A DNA stretch of 35,935 bases from Spongiibacteraceae bacterium UBA5047 (lineage in GTDB: Bacteria > Pseudomonadota > Gammaproteobacteria > Pseudomonadales > Spongiibacteraceae): contig DIBR01000010.1 in the NCBI GenBank assembly GCA_002415025.1, positions 1 to 35,935 of the forward strand, read 5' to 3'. Shown here piece by piece: positions 24,722 to 32,766 of the stretch. Each line of letters begins with the position of its first letter. Position 1 is the stretch's first letter. A program made the position numbers and the translations under genes. The notes beneath the pieces were generated by a model, which saw only the letters and a list, made by a program, of their open reading frames with translations, was not told the origin of the DNA and searched no databases.

Positions 24722-26521
24722 CTAGCTATCGACTTTCAGCACTGCCAGAAAGGCGCTTTGGGGAATCTCTACCTTCCCCACCATTTTCATTCGTTTTTTA
24801 CCGGCTTTTTGTTTTTCAAGCAATTTTCGCTTGCGACTGACGTCACCACCATAACACTTTGCGGTGACATTTTTACGCAGCGCCTTGACGGTCTGCCGAG
24901 CGATCACATGCCCCCCAATTGCTGCCTGAATGGCCACATCAAACATCTGCCGCGGTATCAGTTCTTTCATCTTTTCGACCAGCGAACGTCCTCGTCCAGC
25001 CGCGAAATCCTTGTGCACAATCATAGCCAGCGCGTCCACGCGCTCCCCGTTGATCAATACATCAAGCTTGACCAGGTCGGCTGCTTCAAAGCGCTCAAAA
25101 CCGTAGTCCAGCGAAGCAAAACCGCGACTCACCGACTTCAGCCGGTCGAACAGGTCCAGTACGACCTCACTCATAGGAAGCTCATAGGTGAGTGATACTT
25201 GCTGCCCCAGAAATTGCATGTCCTTTTGCATGCCACGCTTTTCTACGCATAAGCTGATGACATTGCCGAGAAATTCCTGCGGCACGAGAATATTGGCGCG
25301 GGCGATAGGCTCGCGCATTTCCTCCAGCTCGCCCGGGTCAGGCAGTGCCGAGGGGTTGTCGACCTGCATCACCTCACCGCGCTTGGTTTTGACTTCATAG
25401 ATGACCGTGGGCGCTGTGGTAATCAGGTCGAGGTTGTATTCCCGCTCCAGGCGCTCCTGAATGATCTCCATATGCAGCGTGCCGAGAAAGCCACAGCGAA
25501 ACCCGAAACCCAGTGCGTCGGACGTTTCCGGCTCGTAGAACAGCGAAGCATCGTTGAGCGTTAGCTTGGACAGTGCTTCACGAAAGTCTTCGTAGTCATC
25601 GGTTGAAACGGTAAACATGCCGGCATAGACCTGCGGTTTTACCCGCTTGAAGCCGGGCAGGGCTTTCACTTCCGAGGTTGAGGCATGAGTGAAGGTGTCG
25701 CCGACCGGGGCTCCGTGAATATCCTTGATGCCGGCGACCACATAGCCTACTTCACCGGCCCGCAAAATGCCCGTGGGGGTTAATTTCGGGCTAAAGATGC
25801 CAATATCGTCAACGCCGTGCGCCTTGCCAATCGTTTTGGCGACCAGCTTTTCGCCTTTCTTCAGCGTGCCATTCATCACTCGCACCAGTGAAACGACACC
25901 CAGATAATTATCGAACCACGAGTCGATGATCAACGCTTGCAGAGGAGCATCAACGTCACCTTCCGGTGGCGGTACTTTCTCGATAATCTGCTCGAGAATA
26001 TCGTCAATACCCATGCCGGATTTGGCGCTGCACGCAACGGCCGCGCTGGCATCTATGCCGATAATCTCTTCAATTTCGTGTTTGACCCGCTCGGGATCAG
26101 CCTGTGGCAAATCCATCTTGTTCAGCACCGGGAGAACTTCAAGGCCCTGTTCAATGGCCGTGTAGCAGTTAGCAACCGATTGGGCCTCTACGCCCTGCGC
26201 AGCATCAACCACCAGCAAGGCGCCTTCGCATGCCGACAGGGAGCGCGACACCTCATAGGAAAAATCGACATGCCCCGGAGTATCAATGAAATTGAGTTCG
26301 TAAACCTGCCCGTCGCGCGCCGTGTAGTTCAACGTCACGCTTTGAGCCTTGATGGTAATACCGCGTTCTCGCTCGATATCCATCGAGTCGAGCACCTGTG
26401 CGCTCATCTCTCGCTCGGTAAGCCCGCCGCAAACCTGAATAAAACGGTCGGCCAAGGTCGATTTGCCGTGGTCAATATGGGCAATGATGGAAAAATTTCG
26501 GATATGTTTCAGGCTGCTCAC
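24722..26521 (-). CDS. lepA: Elongation factor 4 (LepA)
   Basis: A ribosome-associated GTPase that helps 30S maturation and initiation and can back-translocate stalled ribosomes. The 599-residue protein is the standard length. The G motifs AHIDHGKSTL (14-23), DTPGHVDF and NKMDLPQA are intact. Domain II, an EF-G-like C-terminal region (CGFLGTLHMEI) and the LepA-specific C-terminal domain (CYGGDVSRKRKLLEKQKAGKKRMK, read as two motifs) follow. The start is GTG 26521 with GGGA upstream. A 137-base gap to rseC suggests it may have its own promoter. Confidence 0.98.
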   Translation of the reverse strand: MSSLKHIRNFSIIAHIDHGKSTLADRFIQVCGGLTEREMSAQVLDSMDIERERGITIKAQSVTLNYTARDGQVYELNFIDTPGHVDFSYEVSRSLSACEGALLVVDAAQGVEAQSVANCYTAIEQGLEVLPVLNKMDLPQADPERVKHEIEEIIGIDASAAVACSAKSGMGIDDILEQIIEKVPPPEGDVDAPLQALIIDSWFDNYLGVVSLVRVMNGTLKKGEKLVAKTIGKAHGVDDIGIFSPKLTPTGILRAGEVGYVVAGIKDIHGAPVGDTFTHASTSEVKALPGFKRVKPQVYAGMFTVSTDDYEDFREALSKLTLNDASLFYEPETSDALGFGFRCGFLGTLHMEIIQERLEREYNLDLITTAPTVIYEVKTKRGEVMQVDNPSALPDPGELEEMREPIARANILVPQEFLGNVISLCVEKRGMQKDMQFLGQQVSLTYELPMSEVVLDLFDRLKSVSRGFASLDYGFERFEAADLVKLDVLINGERVDALAMIVHKDFAAGRGRSLVEKMKELIPRQMFDVAIQAAIGGHVIARQTVKALRKNVTAKCYGGDVSRKRKLLEKQKAGKKRMKMVGKVEIPQSAFLAVLKVDS

Positions 26522-26553
26522 ACAATTCCCAGCGAAGATTAAGATTGCAGGTG

Positions 26554-26573
26554 AGCCGGCAAACCTGCCGGCT
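26554..26573 (-). other. Hairpin in the rseC-lepA gap
   Basis: AGCCGGCA (26554-26561) and TGCCGGCT (26566-26573) form a perfect 8-bp GC-rich stem with loop AACC, about 33 bases before the lepA start. On the minus strand no T-run follows, so it is not a clear terminator; it could be a leader RNA stem. A weak -10-like TACAAT (26593-26588) lies just upstream. Confidence 0.5.
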
Positions 26574-26658
26574 GCTCAAAGCCGGCGATTGTATCTCATT
26601 AGACCCTGATCCGGCTATCTGCGGCCAGCAAGGCCTTTCCTTGTGAATTTTACGGGAC

Positions 26659-27138
26659 TCAAGCCAGCCGAACGGGGCTTGAGGTATTTTCGCCCTGATT
26701 CTCCGCAGCCGGCACAAGTCGAGGTTGCAGCTTCGGGTTGTCGGCGTTGATCACCGCATGCAGGCGCACCAGAGCAAACCCGATGGCAAAGCCCGCCAAC
26801 GCGCCGAGGGCGGCTACTTTCTGCGAGTCAAACCATTCGTGCGCCACGCCCATGCCCACCAGCATAGAGCACAGCGGCAGCAAATATACGAGTGCTGCGG
26901 CCTGAAGCAGTACGTTGTCAGGCACTGAAAATTGCACCTGATCGTCAATTTTGAAGCGCGCCGGGGCTGCGCCGCCCAGCAATACGCGAATATGGTTACG
27001 TTTGCCGTCGCCCAGCTTGTTCAACAAGCCCTGACCACACCCTTTTTGAGCCGAACAACTGCCACAGGTTGACTGCCGGATGGTCTCTACCCAGAGCGCG
27101 TCGTCGTCAACCGCCACTACGCGTCCGCTTTCCAGCAT
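26659..27138 (-). CDS. rseC: RseC/MucC family regulator
   Basis: An inner-membrane protein of the sigma-E operon (159 residues). In E. coli RseC mildly promotes sigma-E activity and takes part in reducing SoxR; in Pseudomonas it is MucC. The N-terminal cytoplasmic part contains clustered cysteines (C25, C28, C34 in STCGSCSAQKGCG), a possible Fe-S or redox centre. Two membrane segments (about 76-97 and 107-125) follow, then a charged tail. The ATG overlaps the rseB stop (TGATG). No mucD-type protease gene follows, unlike Pseudomonas; lepA comes next. Confidence 0.92.
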   Translation of the reverse strand: MLESGRVVAVDDDALWVETIRQSTCGSCSAQKGCGQGLLNKLGDGKRNHIRVLLGGAAPARFKIDDQVQFSVPDNVLLQAAALVYLLPLCSMLVGMGVAHEWFDSQKVAALGALAGFAIGFALVRLHAVINADNPKLQPRLVPAAENQGENTSSPVRLA

Positions 27139-28043
27139 CAGGGTTTCACCGCTACCGATTTGGCGACCTGCTCAGCCGTTAGCAAGGGCACTTCGCCCAT
27201 CACCGTGGCTACATAATCCTGCCCGGGAATAGGATAGGTATAAGACACTGTCGCGCCACTTCGCATGGACGAAGCCACCGGCGCCTTCGCGAATTTGTCC
27301 GTTGATTCCATAAAGACAGAGAACATGCTGATGCCGTCAGTATAACTCAACGCATCCACCGCTGCCTCGCCGGACTGGGCCAGGGTAAAGCCGTCGGGTA
27401 TCCAGGCAGGTTGCCACGACATATCATCGAGTATCTCAGCGCTGGCTTGCGCTGATACAACATCGCTGTGACTCACTTCCCGCGCGTTCGCGGCCACGGG
27501 GCTCTTCTGCGGCGCACCTATCTCGAACAGCATAAACTGGAAGCGTTCCAGAACCTGACCACCCTGATCACGCGTCTCGGTTTTCAGCGGAATCGCCGTC
27601 ATGGCATCCAGCGAAAGATGGTAGCTAAGCCGGAATACATCCCGGGGAACAATATTCAGCGTGACCACATCACGCCCGGCTACGCGCCCCGGTTTGCCCA
27701 GAGACAAGTCATAATACTGCCCCAGGCTGCCGCTTTGACCGGATTTGTTTCTCAACAGCTGCTCCGCCGGATGCACGCAGTGAATGCTATGCCCCTGGCG
27801 AACCAGATCTCGGCTGTCGGAATCCAGCGGGCGAAGCTCCTCAAACTCGCTGCCATCAACAACACGGTGAGTAAACTTGTAGGACGACAGGCGGTCATCC
27901 ACCTGATAGCTGATAACACCCTGATAACTCATTTCACGGTGTGCGTGCGACATCCGCTCCAGCCACTGCCGCGCATCGTCTGCCAGCACTGTGCCGGCCA
28001 TCAAACAAAGCGCCAGCAGGCGCCACAATTGTGCTTTTATCAC
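27138..28043 (-). CDS. rseB: Periplasmic sigma-E regulator RseB/MucB
   Basis: RseB binds the periplasmic part of the anti-sigma factor RseA, shields it from DegS cleavage, and releases it on sensing lipopolysaccharide intermediates. The 301-residue protein starts with a signal peptide (hydrophobic LLALCLMAGTVLA, cleaved near ADD). The LolA-like N-terminal domain (ARQWLERMSHAHREMSYQG...) and the smaller C-terminal domain (WQPAWIPDGFTLA onward) follow. It begins with GTG immediately after the rseA stop (TAAGTG), so the two are tightly coupled. Confidence 0.94.
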   Translation of the reverse strand: MIKAQLWRLLALCLMAGTVLADDARQWLERMSHAHREMSYQGVISYQVDDRLSSYKFTHRVVDGSEFEELRPLDSDSRDLVRQGHSIHCVHPAEQLLRNKSGQSGSLGQYYDLSLGKPGRVAGRDVVTLNIVPRDVFRLSYHLSLDAMTAIPLKTETRDQGGQVLERFQFMLFEIGAPQKSPVAANAREVSHSDVVSAQASAEILDDMSWQPAWIPDGFTLAQSGEAAVDALSYTDGISMFSVFMESTDKFAKAPVASSMRSGATVSYTYPIPGQDYVATVMGEVPLLTAEQVAKSVAVKP

Positions 28044-28622
28044 TTATCGGGTCCCGTGACTTGAAAGACGCGCGTAAGTCACCATTCCCTGGCCACTGTT
28101 TAGCGCAGCGCGTTCAGTGTGTTGCTGCAGCAAACGTTCAAAGCGTTGCCGCGCCTGCTCATCATTGACGCTGTGAAAACGCGGAGCCTGCGTACTGGCG
28201 GTGCTCGCATTGACAGTCCCTGTTGAAACTGCCGTCGGCGCACTCAGGTAAACGCGGCTGCCCTGTTCTGCCACCGACTGATTGGCCGCCAGCGGCAGGT
28301 CCGACCGGGGATTGCCGCCAAGACCAAAGACCACCAGCGCCGCAACACTGGCGGCAACGGCTAGCCCGCCGAGTGGCTTGCGCCAATCGCTTAGTACCGG
28401 CTGCCGGAGAGGCTGTTCATCAGACAGGGCTGCGCGTACAGAGCCACTAACATCCATGCCTCTAAATTCGCGCTCATTGTGCAGAGCGCTACGCTGACGG
28501 TGATAGCGTGTCCACAATTCGCCGAGCTCATTGCTGTCTTCGCGCAACAGGCGACGAATCTCCAGCTCGCTGGCTTCGCCATCCATCAACGCCGACAGTG
28601 ACTCCCGATTAACCTTGCTCAT
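28044..28622 (-). CDS. rseA: Sigma-E anti-sigma factor RseA/MucA
   Basis: Single-pass inner-membrane anti-sigma factor (192 residues). The cytoplasmic N-terminal domain (1-80, ESLSALMDGEASELEIRRLL) holds sigma-E; a membrane segment lies at about 87-105 (LAVAASVAALVVFGLGG); the periplasmic C-terminal part carries the sites read by RseB and cut by DegS-type proteases, after which RseP cuts in the membrane. The ATG overlaps the algU stop (ATGA, 28619-28622). The C-terminus ends SSHGTR. Confidence 0.93.
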   Translation of the reverse strand: MSKVNRESLSALMDGEASELEIRRLLREDSNELGELWTRYHRQRSALHNEREFRGMDVSGSVRAALSDEQPLRQPVLSDWRKPLGGLAVAASVAALVVFGLGGNPRSDLPLAANQSVAEQGSRVYLSAPTAVSTGTVNASTASTQAPRFHSVNDEQARQRFERLLQQHTERAALNSGQGMVTYARLSSHGTR

Positions 28623-29221
28623 GCCATCACCTCACTACCGCCCATTTGGGCCTTAACTTTCTCGTCTACCGCCTCACGCGCCCGGAAAATTCGCGAACGA
28701 ACCGTTCCCACGGGGCAGTCCATTACGTCTGCGATGTCTTCATAACTCAGACCATCGAATTCGCGCAGCGTTAGCGCTGTCCGTAAATCTTCCGGCAAAG
28801 CAGCAATCGCGGTGTCAACAACTGCCTTTAATTCATTGCCGAACAGTACATTTTCCGGGTTGTCGGTATCGCGCAAACCGCTGGCGCCGTCGTAAAACTC
28901 GGCGTCCGACACATCCACGTCGACACTCGGCGGTCGCCGGCTACGGCTGACCAGGTAATTCTTGGCGGTATTGATGGCAATGCGGTAGAGCCAAGTATAA
29001 AACGCACTCTCGCCCCGAAAATTGGGCAGCGCGCGGTAAGCCTTGATAAAGGCCTCCTGAGCCACATCCTGAATTTCATCGTGATCTTTGACATAGCGAG
29101 ATATCAGGCCAAATATCTTGTGCTGGTATTTCAGCACCAGCAAATCGTAGGCGCGCTGGTCACCACGCTGCACGCGCTCAACCAGCTGCTTGTCACCTAG
29201 TTCAGCACGATCCACAATCAC
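28619..29221 (-). CDS. rpoE: RNA polymerase sigma-E factor (RpoE/AlgU)
   Basis: ECF sigma factor for the envelope-stress response (200 residues). Region 2 (about 25-95) has YDLLVLKYQHKIFGLI, DVAQEAFIKAYRALPNFRGES and WLYRIAINTAKNYL. Region 4 has LPEDLRTALTLREFDGLSYEDIA with the helix-turn-helix and CPVGTVRSRIFRARE. The acidic linker (about 100-130) is normal for AlgU. The start is GTG 29221 or GTG 29215; GGGAG at 29226-29230 fits the second better (10-base spacing). A sigma-E-like promoter sits just upstream, so the operon probably feeds back on itself. Confidence 0.96.
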   Translation of the reverse strand: MIVDRAELGDKQLVERVQRGDQRAYDLLVLKYQHKIFGLISRYVKDHDEIQDVAQEAFIKAYRALPNFRGESAFYTWLYRIAINTAKNYLVSRSRRPPSVDVDVSDAEFYDGASGLRDTDNPENVLFGNELKAVVDTAIAALPEDLRTALTLREFDGLSYEDIADVMDCPVGTVRSRIFRAREAVDEKVKAQMGGSEVMA

Positions 29222-29256
29222 GCCGCTCCCGATTGTAAAGATCGTGTATTAACCGG

Positions 29257-29283
29257 ATAGACCACTCTGTACCCCATTAGTTC
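29257..29283 (-). promoter_or_regulatory. Candidate sigma-E autoregulatory promoter
   Basis: On the minus strand GAACTA (29283-29278) and TCTAT (29261-29257) are spaced by 16 bases, close to the sigma-E/AlgU consensus GAACTT-N16-TCTGA. It lies 36 bases before the rpoE start, the usual place for autoregulation of this operon in E. coli and Pseudomonas. Confidence 0.65.
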
Positions 29284-29339
29284 TGCAAGAAGCGCGGAAA
29301 GGCGCTGATTTATTGAATTATTTGGCCGACGATACGGAA

Positions 29340-29368
29340 TTGGCCGAAAAGAGCAATGCCAGTATACT
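29340..29368 (+). promoter_or_regulatory. Candidate sigma-70 promoter of nadB
   Basis: TTGGCC (29340-29345) and TATACT (29363-29368) are separated by 17 bases. The predicted start point near 29375 gives a leader of about 50 bases to the nadB ATG at 29425. It is divergent from the sigma-E promoter. Confidence 0.6.
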
Positions 29369-29424
29369 CTGCCAGCGAGCAAATCGCCGCAAATGGTATC
29401 CACGCAGCTCACTCAAGGCAATCC

Positions 29425-31023
29425 ATGAACTCCTCTGAAACCCATGATGTACTGGTAATCGGTAGCGGCGCTGCCGGGCTGACACTGGCGCTGCGCCTGG
29501 CTGACCGTGCGCGGATCGCCGTCATATGCAAGGGTGAACTTAATCAGGGCTCAACCTACTATGCCCAGGGCGGCATTGCCGCCGTTCTGGATGAGCAGGA
29601 TACCGAAGACGACCACGTTACCGACACCCTCGCTGCTGGCGCTCAACTCTGCCACGATGATGCCGTGCGCTTTACCGTGGGCAACAGCCGCGCCGGTATA
29701 GAGTGGCTGGTGTCACAGGGCGTCGAATTCAGTCGCTATGCCGACAACGACAGCTTTCACCTCACCCGCGAAGGCGGGCACAGCCACCGGCGTATTATTC
29801 ACGCCGCCGATGCCACCGGGCGCGCCGTATCCGAGGCACTGACCTCGCAGGCGCTTCAGGCTGATTCCATTAACATTTTTCAGCGCCACGTCGCCGTTGA
29901 TCTGGTAATTCGCAATGGTCGCTGCCATGGCGCCTATGTCTTTGACCGGGACAGCGGGCACGTGCGCCTGTTCCGGGCCAAATTCGTGGTGTTGGCTTCC
30001 GGCGGCGCCAGCAAGGCCTACCTGTATACCAGCAACCCTGACGGCGCCTCCGGCGACGGTATTGCCATGGCGTGGCGGGCGGGCTGTCGCGTAGCCAATC
30101 TGGAGTTTAATCAGTTCCACCCCACCTGCCTCTACCACCCCAAGGCCAAGTCATTTCTGATCACCGAAGCCATTCGCGGTGAGGGCGGAAAACTGCTACT
30201 TCCCAACGGCGAGCGCTTTATGCACCGCTACCACGAACTGGGCGAACTGGCCCCCCGCGACGTGGTGGCCAGAGCCATAGACCACGAAATGAAAAGGCTG
30301 GGCAGTGACTGTGTGTACCTGGATATCAGCCACAAATCGGCTGATTTCCTGCTTCACCACTTCCCCACGGTTAAAGCACGCTGTCTGGAGTTGGGCATTG
30401 ATATCACCCGCGAACCCATTCCCGTAGTCCCCGCCGCTCATTACACCTGCGGCGGGGTGATGGTGGACTTGAAGGGCCAAACCGATATCGACAAACTCTT
30501 TGCCATCGGCGAATCATCCTTTACCGGGCTGCACGGTGCCAACCGTATGGCCAGCAACTCCCTGCTCGAATGTATTGTATTCGGCAGATCGGCAGCAGAG
30601 GCCATCGCCCAGCGACTCGACGAGCCACTGCTCGATGTCCGCATCCCGGAATGGGACGAATCCCAGGTGACCGATTCTGACGAAGACGTAGTGATTTCGC
30701 ACAACTGGGACGAGTTGCGCCGCTTTATGTGGGACTACGTGGGCATCGTGCGCACCAACAAACGCCTGCAACGGGCTCTGCACCGGGTAGAATTGCTGCA
30801 GCAGGAAATACGCGAGTATTACAGTAACTACAAGGTCAGCAATGACCTGATTGAACTGCGCAACCTGGCCATGGTGTCCGAGCTGATTATTCGCTCTGCC
30901 CTGCTGCGCAAGGAGAGTCGGGGCCTTCACTACACCCTGGACTACCCCGATATGCTACCCGAGGCGCTCGACACCATTCTCGACCCCGGGCACCGCCCAC
31001 GCAAAGCGCAAAATCTGGCGTAG
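29425..31023 (+). CDS. nadB: L-aspartate oxidase
   Basis: FAD enzyme oxidising aspartate to iminoaspartate, the first step of de novo NAD synthesis with NadA. The 532-residue form has the dinucleotide fold VLVIGSGAAGL (9-19), TYYAQGGIAAV, REGGHSHRRIIHA, NQFHPTCLY and HYTCGGVMVDL with conserved His residues, GESSFTGLHGANRMASNSLLE, then the helical C-terminal domain. ATG 29425 is chosen because AAGG precedes it; the frame is open 23 codons further upstream without family similarity. Its 3' end overlaps the ygfX end on the other strand by 69 bases. Confidence 0.96.
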   Translation: MNSSETHDVLVIGSGAAGLTLALRLADRARIAVICKGELNQGSTYYAQGGIAAVLDEQDTEDDHVTDTLAAGAQLCHDDAVRFTVGNSRAGIEWLVSQGVEFSRYADNDSFHLTREGGHSHRRIIHAADATGRAVSEALTSQALQADSINIFQRHVAVDLVIRNGRCHGAYVFDRDSGHVRLFRAKFVVLASGGASKAYLYTSNPDGASGDGIAMAWRAGCRVANLEFNQFHPTCLYHPKAKSFLITEAIRGEGGKLLLPNGERFMHRYHELGELAPRDVVARAIDHEMKRLGSDCVYLDISHKSADFLLHHFPTVKARCLELGIDITREPIPVVPAAHYTCGGVMVDLKGQTDIDKLFAIGESSFTGLHGANRMASNSLLECIVFGRSAAEAIAQRLDEPLLDVRIPEWDESQVTDSDEDVVISHNWDELRRFMWDYVGIVRTNKRLQRALHRVELLQQEIREYYSNYKVSNDLIELRNLAMVSELIIRSALLRKESRGLHYTLDYPDMLPEALDTILDPGHRPRKAQNLA

Positions 31024-31410
31024 CCGCCGAAAGTCATCGTCCCGAACGCTGTCTGGCAATACCAGCCGGTACCCGCCGGGCAGTAAATGAACGCCAACCG
31101 CATACGGCAGCACCCAGCTCTGTTTGAGGATAACCGACCGCTCGCCCTGATGCGTTTGCAAAAACCACTGCCCTTCGCGGCAGGCCAGAGCCGTCGCCGG
31201 ATAAGGCCCGGTTTGACGAAGCACGGAAATCAGGTGATAACCGCAACTCGCTATCAATAGAAGCGCAGCCGCCAACAACGGTGCACCGTCAACGCCGCAA
31301 AGCAGGACACTGAGCAGTACCGCCACGTGGCTTGCCAACAAGTAAAGGCAGAGCAACCGCGATGGCTTGATCTCAAGCCTTAGGTTTGCGGGAAAACGCC
31401 TTGATGTCAT
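30955..31410 (-). CDS. ygfX: YgfX/CptA-like membrane protein
   Basis: A 151-residue inner-membrane protein with two adjacent membrane segments (about 18-36 and 43-59, KPSRLLCLYLLASHV and PLLAAALLLIASCGYHLI), followed by a soluble beta-rich domain (EGQWFLQTHQGERSVILKQSW). The pairing with sdhE is typical: in E. coli YgfX/YgfY was described as a toxin-antitoxin pair affecting the cell-division proteins FtsZ and MreB, though SdhE is now mainly known as a flavinylation factor. The start overlaps the end of sdhE by 38 bases, and the end overlaps nadB. Confidence 0.82.
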   Translation of the reverse strand: MTSRRFPANLRLEIKPSRLLCLYLLASHVAVLLSVLLCGVDGAPLLAAALLLIASCGYHLISVLRQTGPYPATALACREGQWFLQTHQGERSVILKQSWVLPYAVGVHLLPGGYRLVLPDSVRDDDFRRLRQILRFAWAVPGVENGVERLG

Positions 31411-31633
31411 CCACTATCCCTAGCAGGTCGTCGGACTCCGGGCTATCCGTACCCAGCAGCCATTGGAATATCTCGGTATCTTCGCACTCCAGCAGTGCAA
31501 TATAGTGCTGCTGCTTTTCCCCGGAAAGTGATCGAAAACAACCTTCCATAAAAGGCACCAACATCAGGTCAAGCTCCAGCATGCCACGCCGACTCGCCCA
31601 GTAAATTCGCTTGAACTCGCTATCTGAAACCAT
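31373..31633 (-). CDS. sdhE: FAD assembly factor SdhE
   Basis: A small protein (86 residues) that promotes covalent FAD attachment to the succinate dehydrogenase and fumarate reductase flavoproteins. The signature SRRGMLELDLMLVPF (about 14-28), containing the RGxxE motif, is intact. Its neighbour nadB is a flavoenzyme of the same structural class, although its FAD is not covalently bound in known examples. The gene is divergent from ygfZ and precedes ygfX in one transcript. The ribosome site is weak. Confidence 0.95.
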   Translation of the reverse strand: MVSDSEFKRIYWASRRGMLELDLMLVPFMEGCFRSLSGEKQQHYIALLECEDTEIFQWLLGTDSPESDDLLGIVDDIKAFSRKPKA

Positions 31634-31662
31634 TACTTTTCACTGCAACCGCGCTACCATTT

Positions 31663-31700
31663 GCCGCGCATTATAGCCGCCAGAGCGGGCCGGCGCATGA
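31663..31700 (-). promoter_or_regulatory. Possible sdhE promoter (-10 element)
   Basis: A perfect TATAAT reads on the minus strand at 31675-31670, giving a leader of about 30 bases to the sdhE ATG. No good -35 is found at 16-18 bases, so the call is tentative. Confidence 0.35.
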
Positions 31701-31735
31701 TATCTTCTCACTAGCTGCAACTTCACTGGATACCA

Positions 31736-32758
31736 ATGACAACTTTCTGGACACAACTGGAAGAACATTCAGGCGCCCGCGTCGAGGGTGAGCACTGTTA
31801 TTTCGACAGTCCAAGCACAGAGACAAACCCGGCGCATCAAACAGTGATCGCACCGCTAAGCCACTACGGATTTTTGCGGGTAAAAGGCCCGGATGCGAGC
31901 AAATTCCTGCAAGGGCAAACAACTGCAGATTTTCGGCTGGTTACTCCCCAGTCTGCGCAGCGCGGCGCCTATTGCACTCCCAAAGGTCGTATGGTCACCA
32001 GTTTTTTGGCCGCCAGCCTGCTGGAACACGACCACCTGCTACGCATGCGTCTGAATATTGTCGAGAGCAGTAAGGCTGCTCTTGCCAAGTATGCCGTGTT
32101 CTCAAAAGCCGAGCTGACTGATGCCAGCACAGACATCGTCGCCATCGGCGTCGCAGGCCCTCGGGCTGGCGAACTGATTGCGCAAATCGTTGGCGAATCA
32201 CCCTCAGCACTCCTGGCTTCGGCGGTCTCAGGCAGTGCGGTCGCCGTACAAATTGACGACGCCGGTGAGCGCCTTGAACTATGGCTGCCCGCAAGCGAAG
32301 CCTTTGAACACTGGCAAGCCCTGGCAATTAATGCCGCCGCGATAGGCTCCGGCGACTGGGAAGCAATGAATATCAACGATGGAATTGCCGAGGTCTGTGC
32401 GGCAACCGCCGAAGAATTTATACCGCAAATGCTTAATTACGATGCTATTGGCGCCGTGAATTTCAAAAAGGGCTGCTACACCGGTCAGGAAGTGGTTGCC
32501 CGCCTGCATTATCGCGGCACGGCCAAGCGCAGGTTATATCGGGCCAGCCTTCAAACCGGGACAGTTAGCGAAGGCGATGAGGTCTTCGCCGGCGCCAAAC
32601 CTCAAGCGGTAGGGATAGTAGCCTCGACATCATCGCGTAACACCGTACTGGTTGTACTGGCGCGGGACGCGCTCAATGCCGAGGAACTGCGCACCGCCTC
32701 CGGCGCAATTCTCGGCAATATTTTGCCGCCACCCTACGCACTGAAAGATGAGAATTGA
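31736..32758 (+). CDS. ygfZ: Folate-binding Fe-S cluster protein YgfZ
   Basis: A tetrahydrofolate-binding protein of the glycine-cleavage T-protein fold that supports repair or assembly of certain Fe-S enzymes such as MiaB. The 340-residue product has GFLRVKGPDASKFLQGQTT at the N-terminus and the defining KGCYTGQE motif with Cys247. The length matches E. coli YgfZ (326). It is divergent from sdhE and convergent with ung, ending 8 bases before the ung stop. Confidence 0.95.
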   Translation: MTTFWTQLEEHSGARVEGEHCYFDSPSTETNPAHQTVIAPLSHYGFLRVKGPDASKFLQGQTTADFRLVTPQSAQRGAYCTPKGRMVTSFLAASLLEHDHLLRMRLNIVESSKAALAKYAVFSKAELTDASTDIVAIGVAGPRAGELIAQIVGESPSALLASAVSGSAVAVQIDDAGERLELWLPASEAFEHWQALAINAAAIGSGDWEAMNINDGIAEVCAATAEEFIPQMLNYDAIGAVNFKKGCYTGQEVVARLHYRGTAKRRLYRASLQTGTVSEGDEVFAGAKPQAVGIVASTSSRNTVLVVLARDALNAEELRTASGAILGNILPPPYALKDEN

Positions 32759-32766
32759 AACACGAG

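Noticed and set aside
29356..29424. 23-residue N-terminal extension of nadB
   Set aside because: It would begin upstream of the predicted transcription start and lacks family similarity; ATG 29425 has the ribosome site.
31373..31410. sdhE-ygfX as an active toxin-antitoxin system of defence type
   Set aside because: The pair is a normal housekeeping neighbourhood, SdhE has an established flavinylation role, and no other defence gene is nearby.
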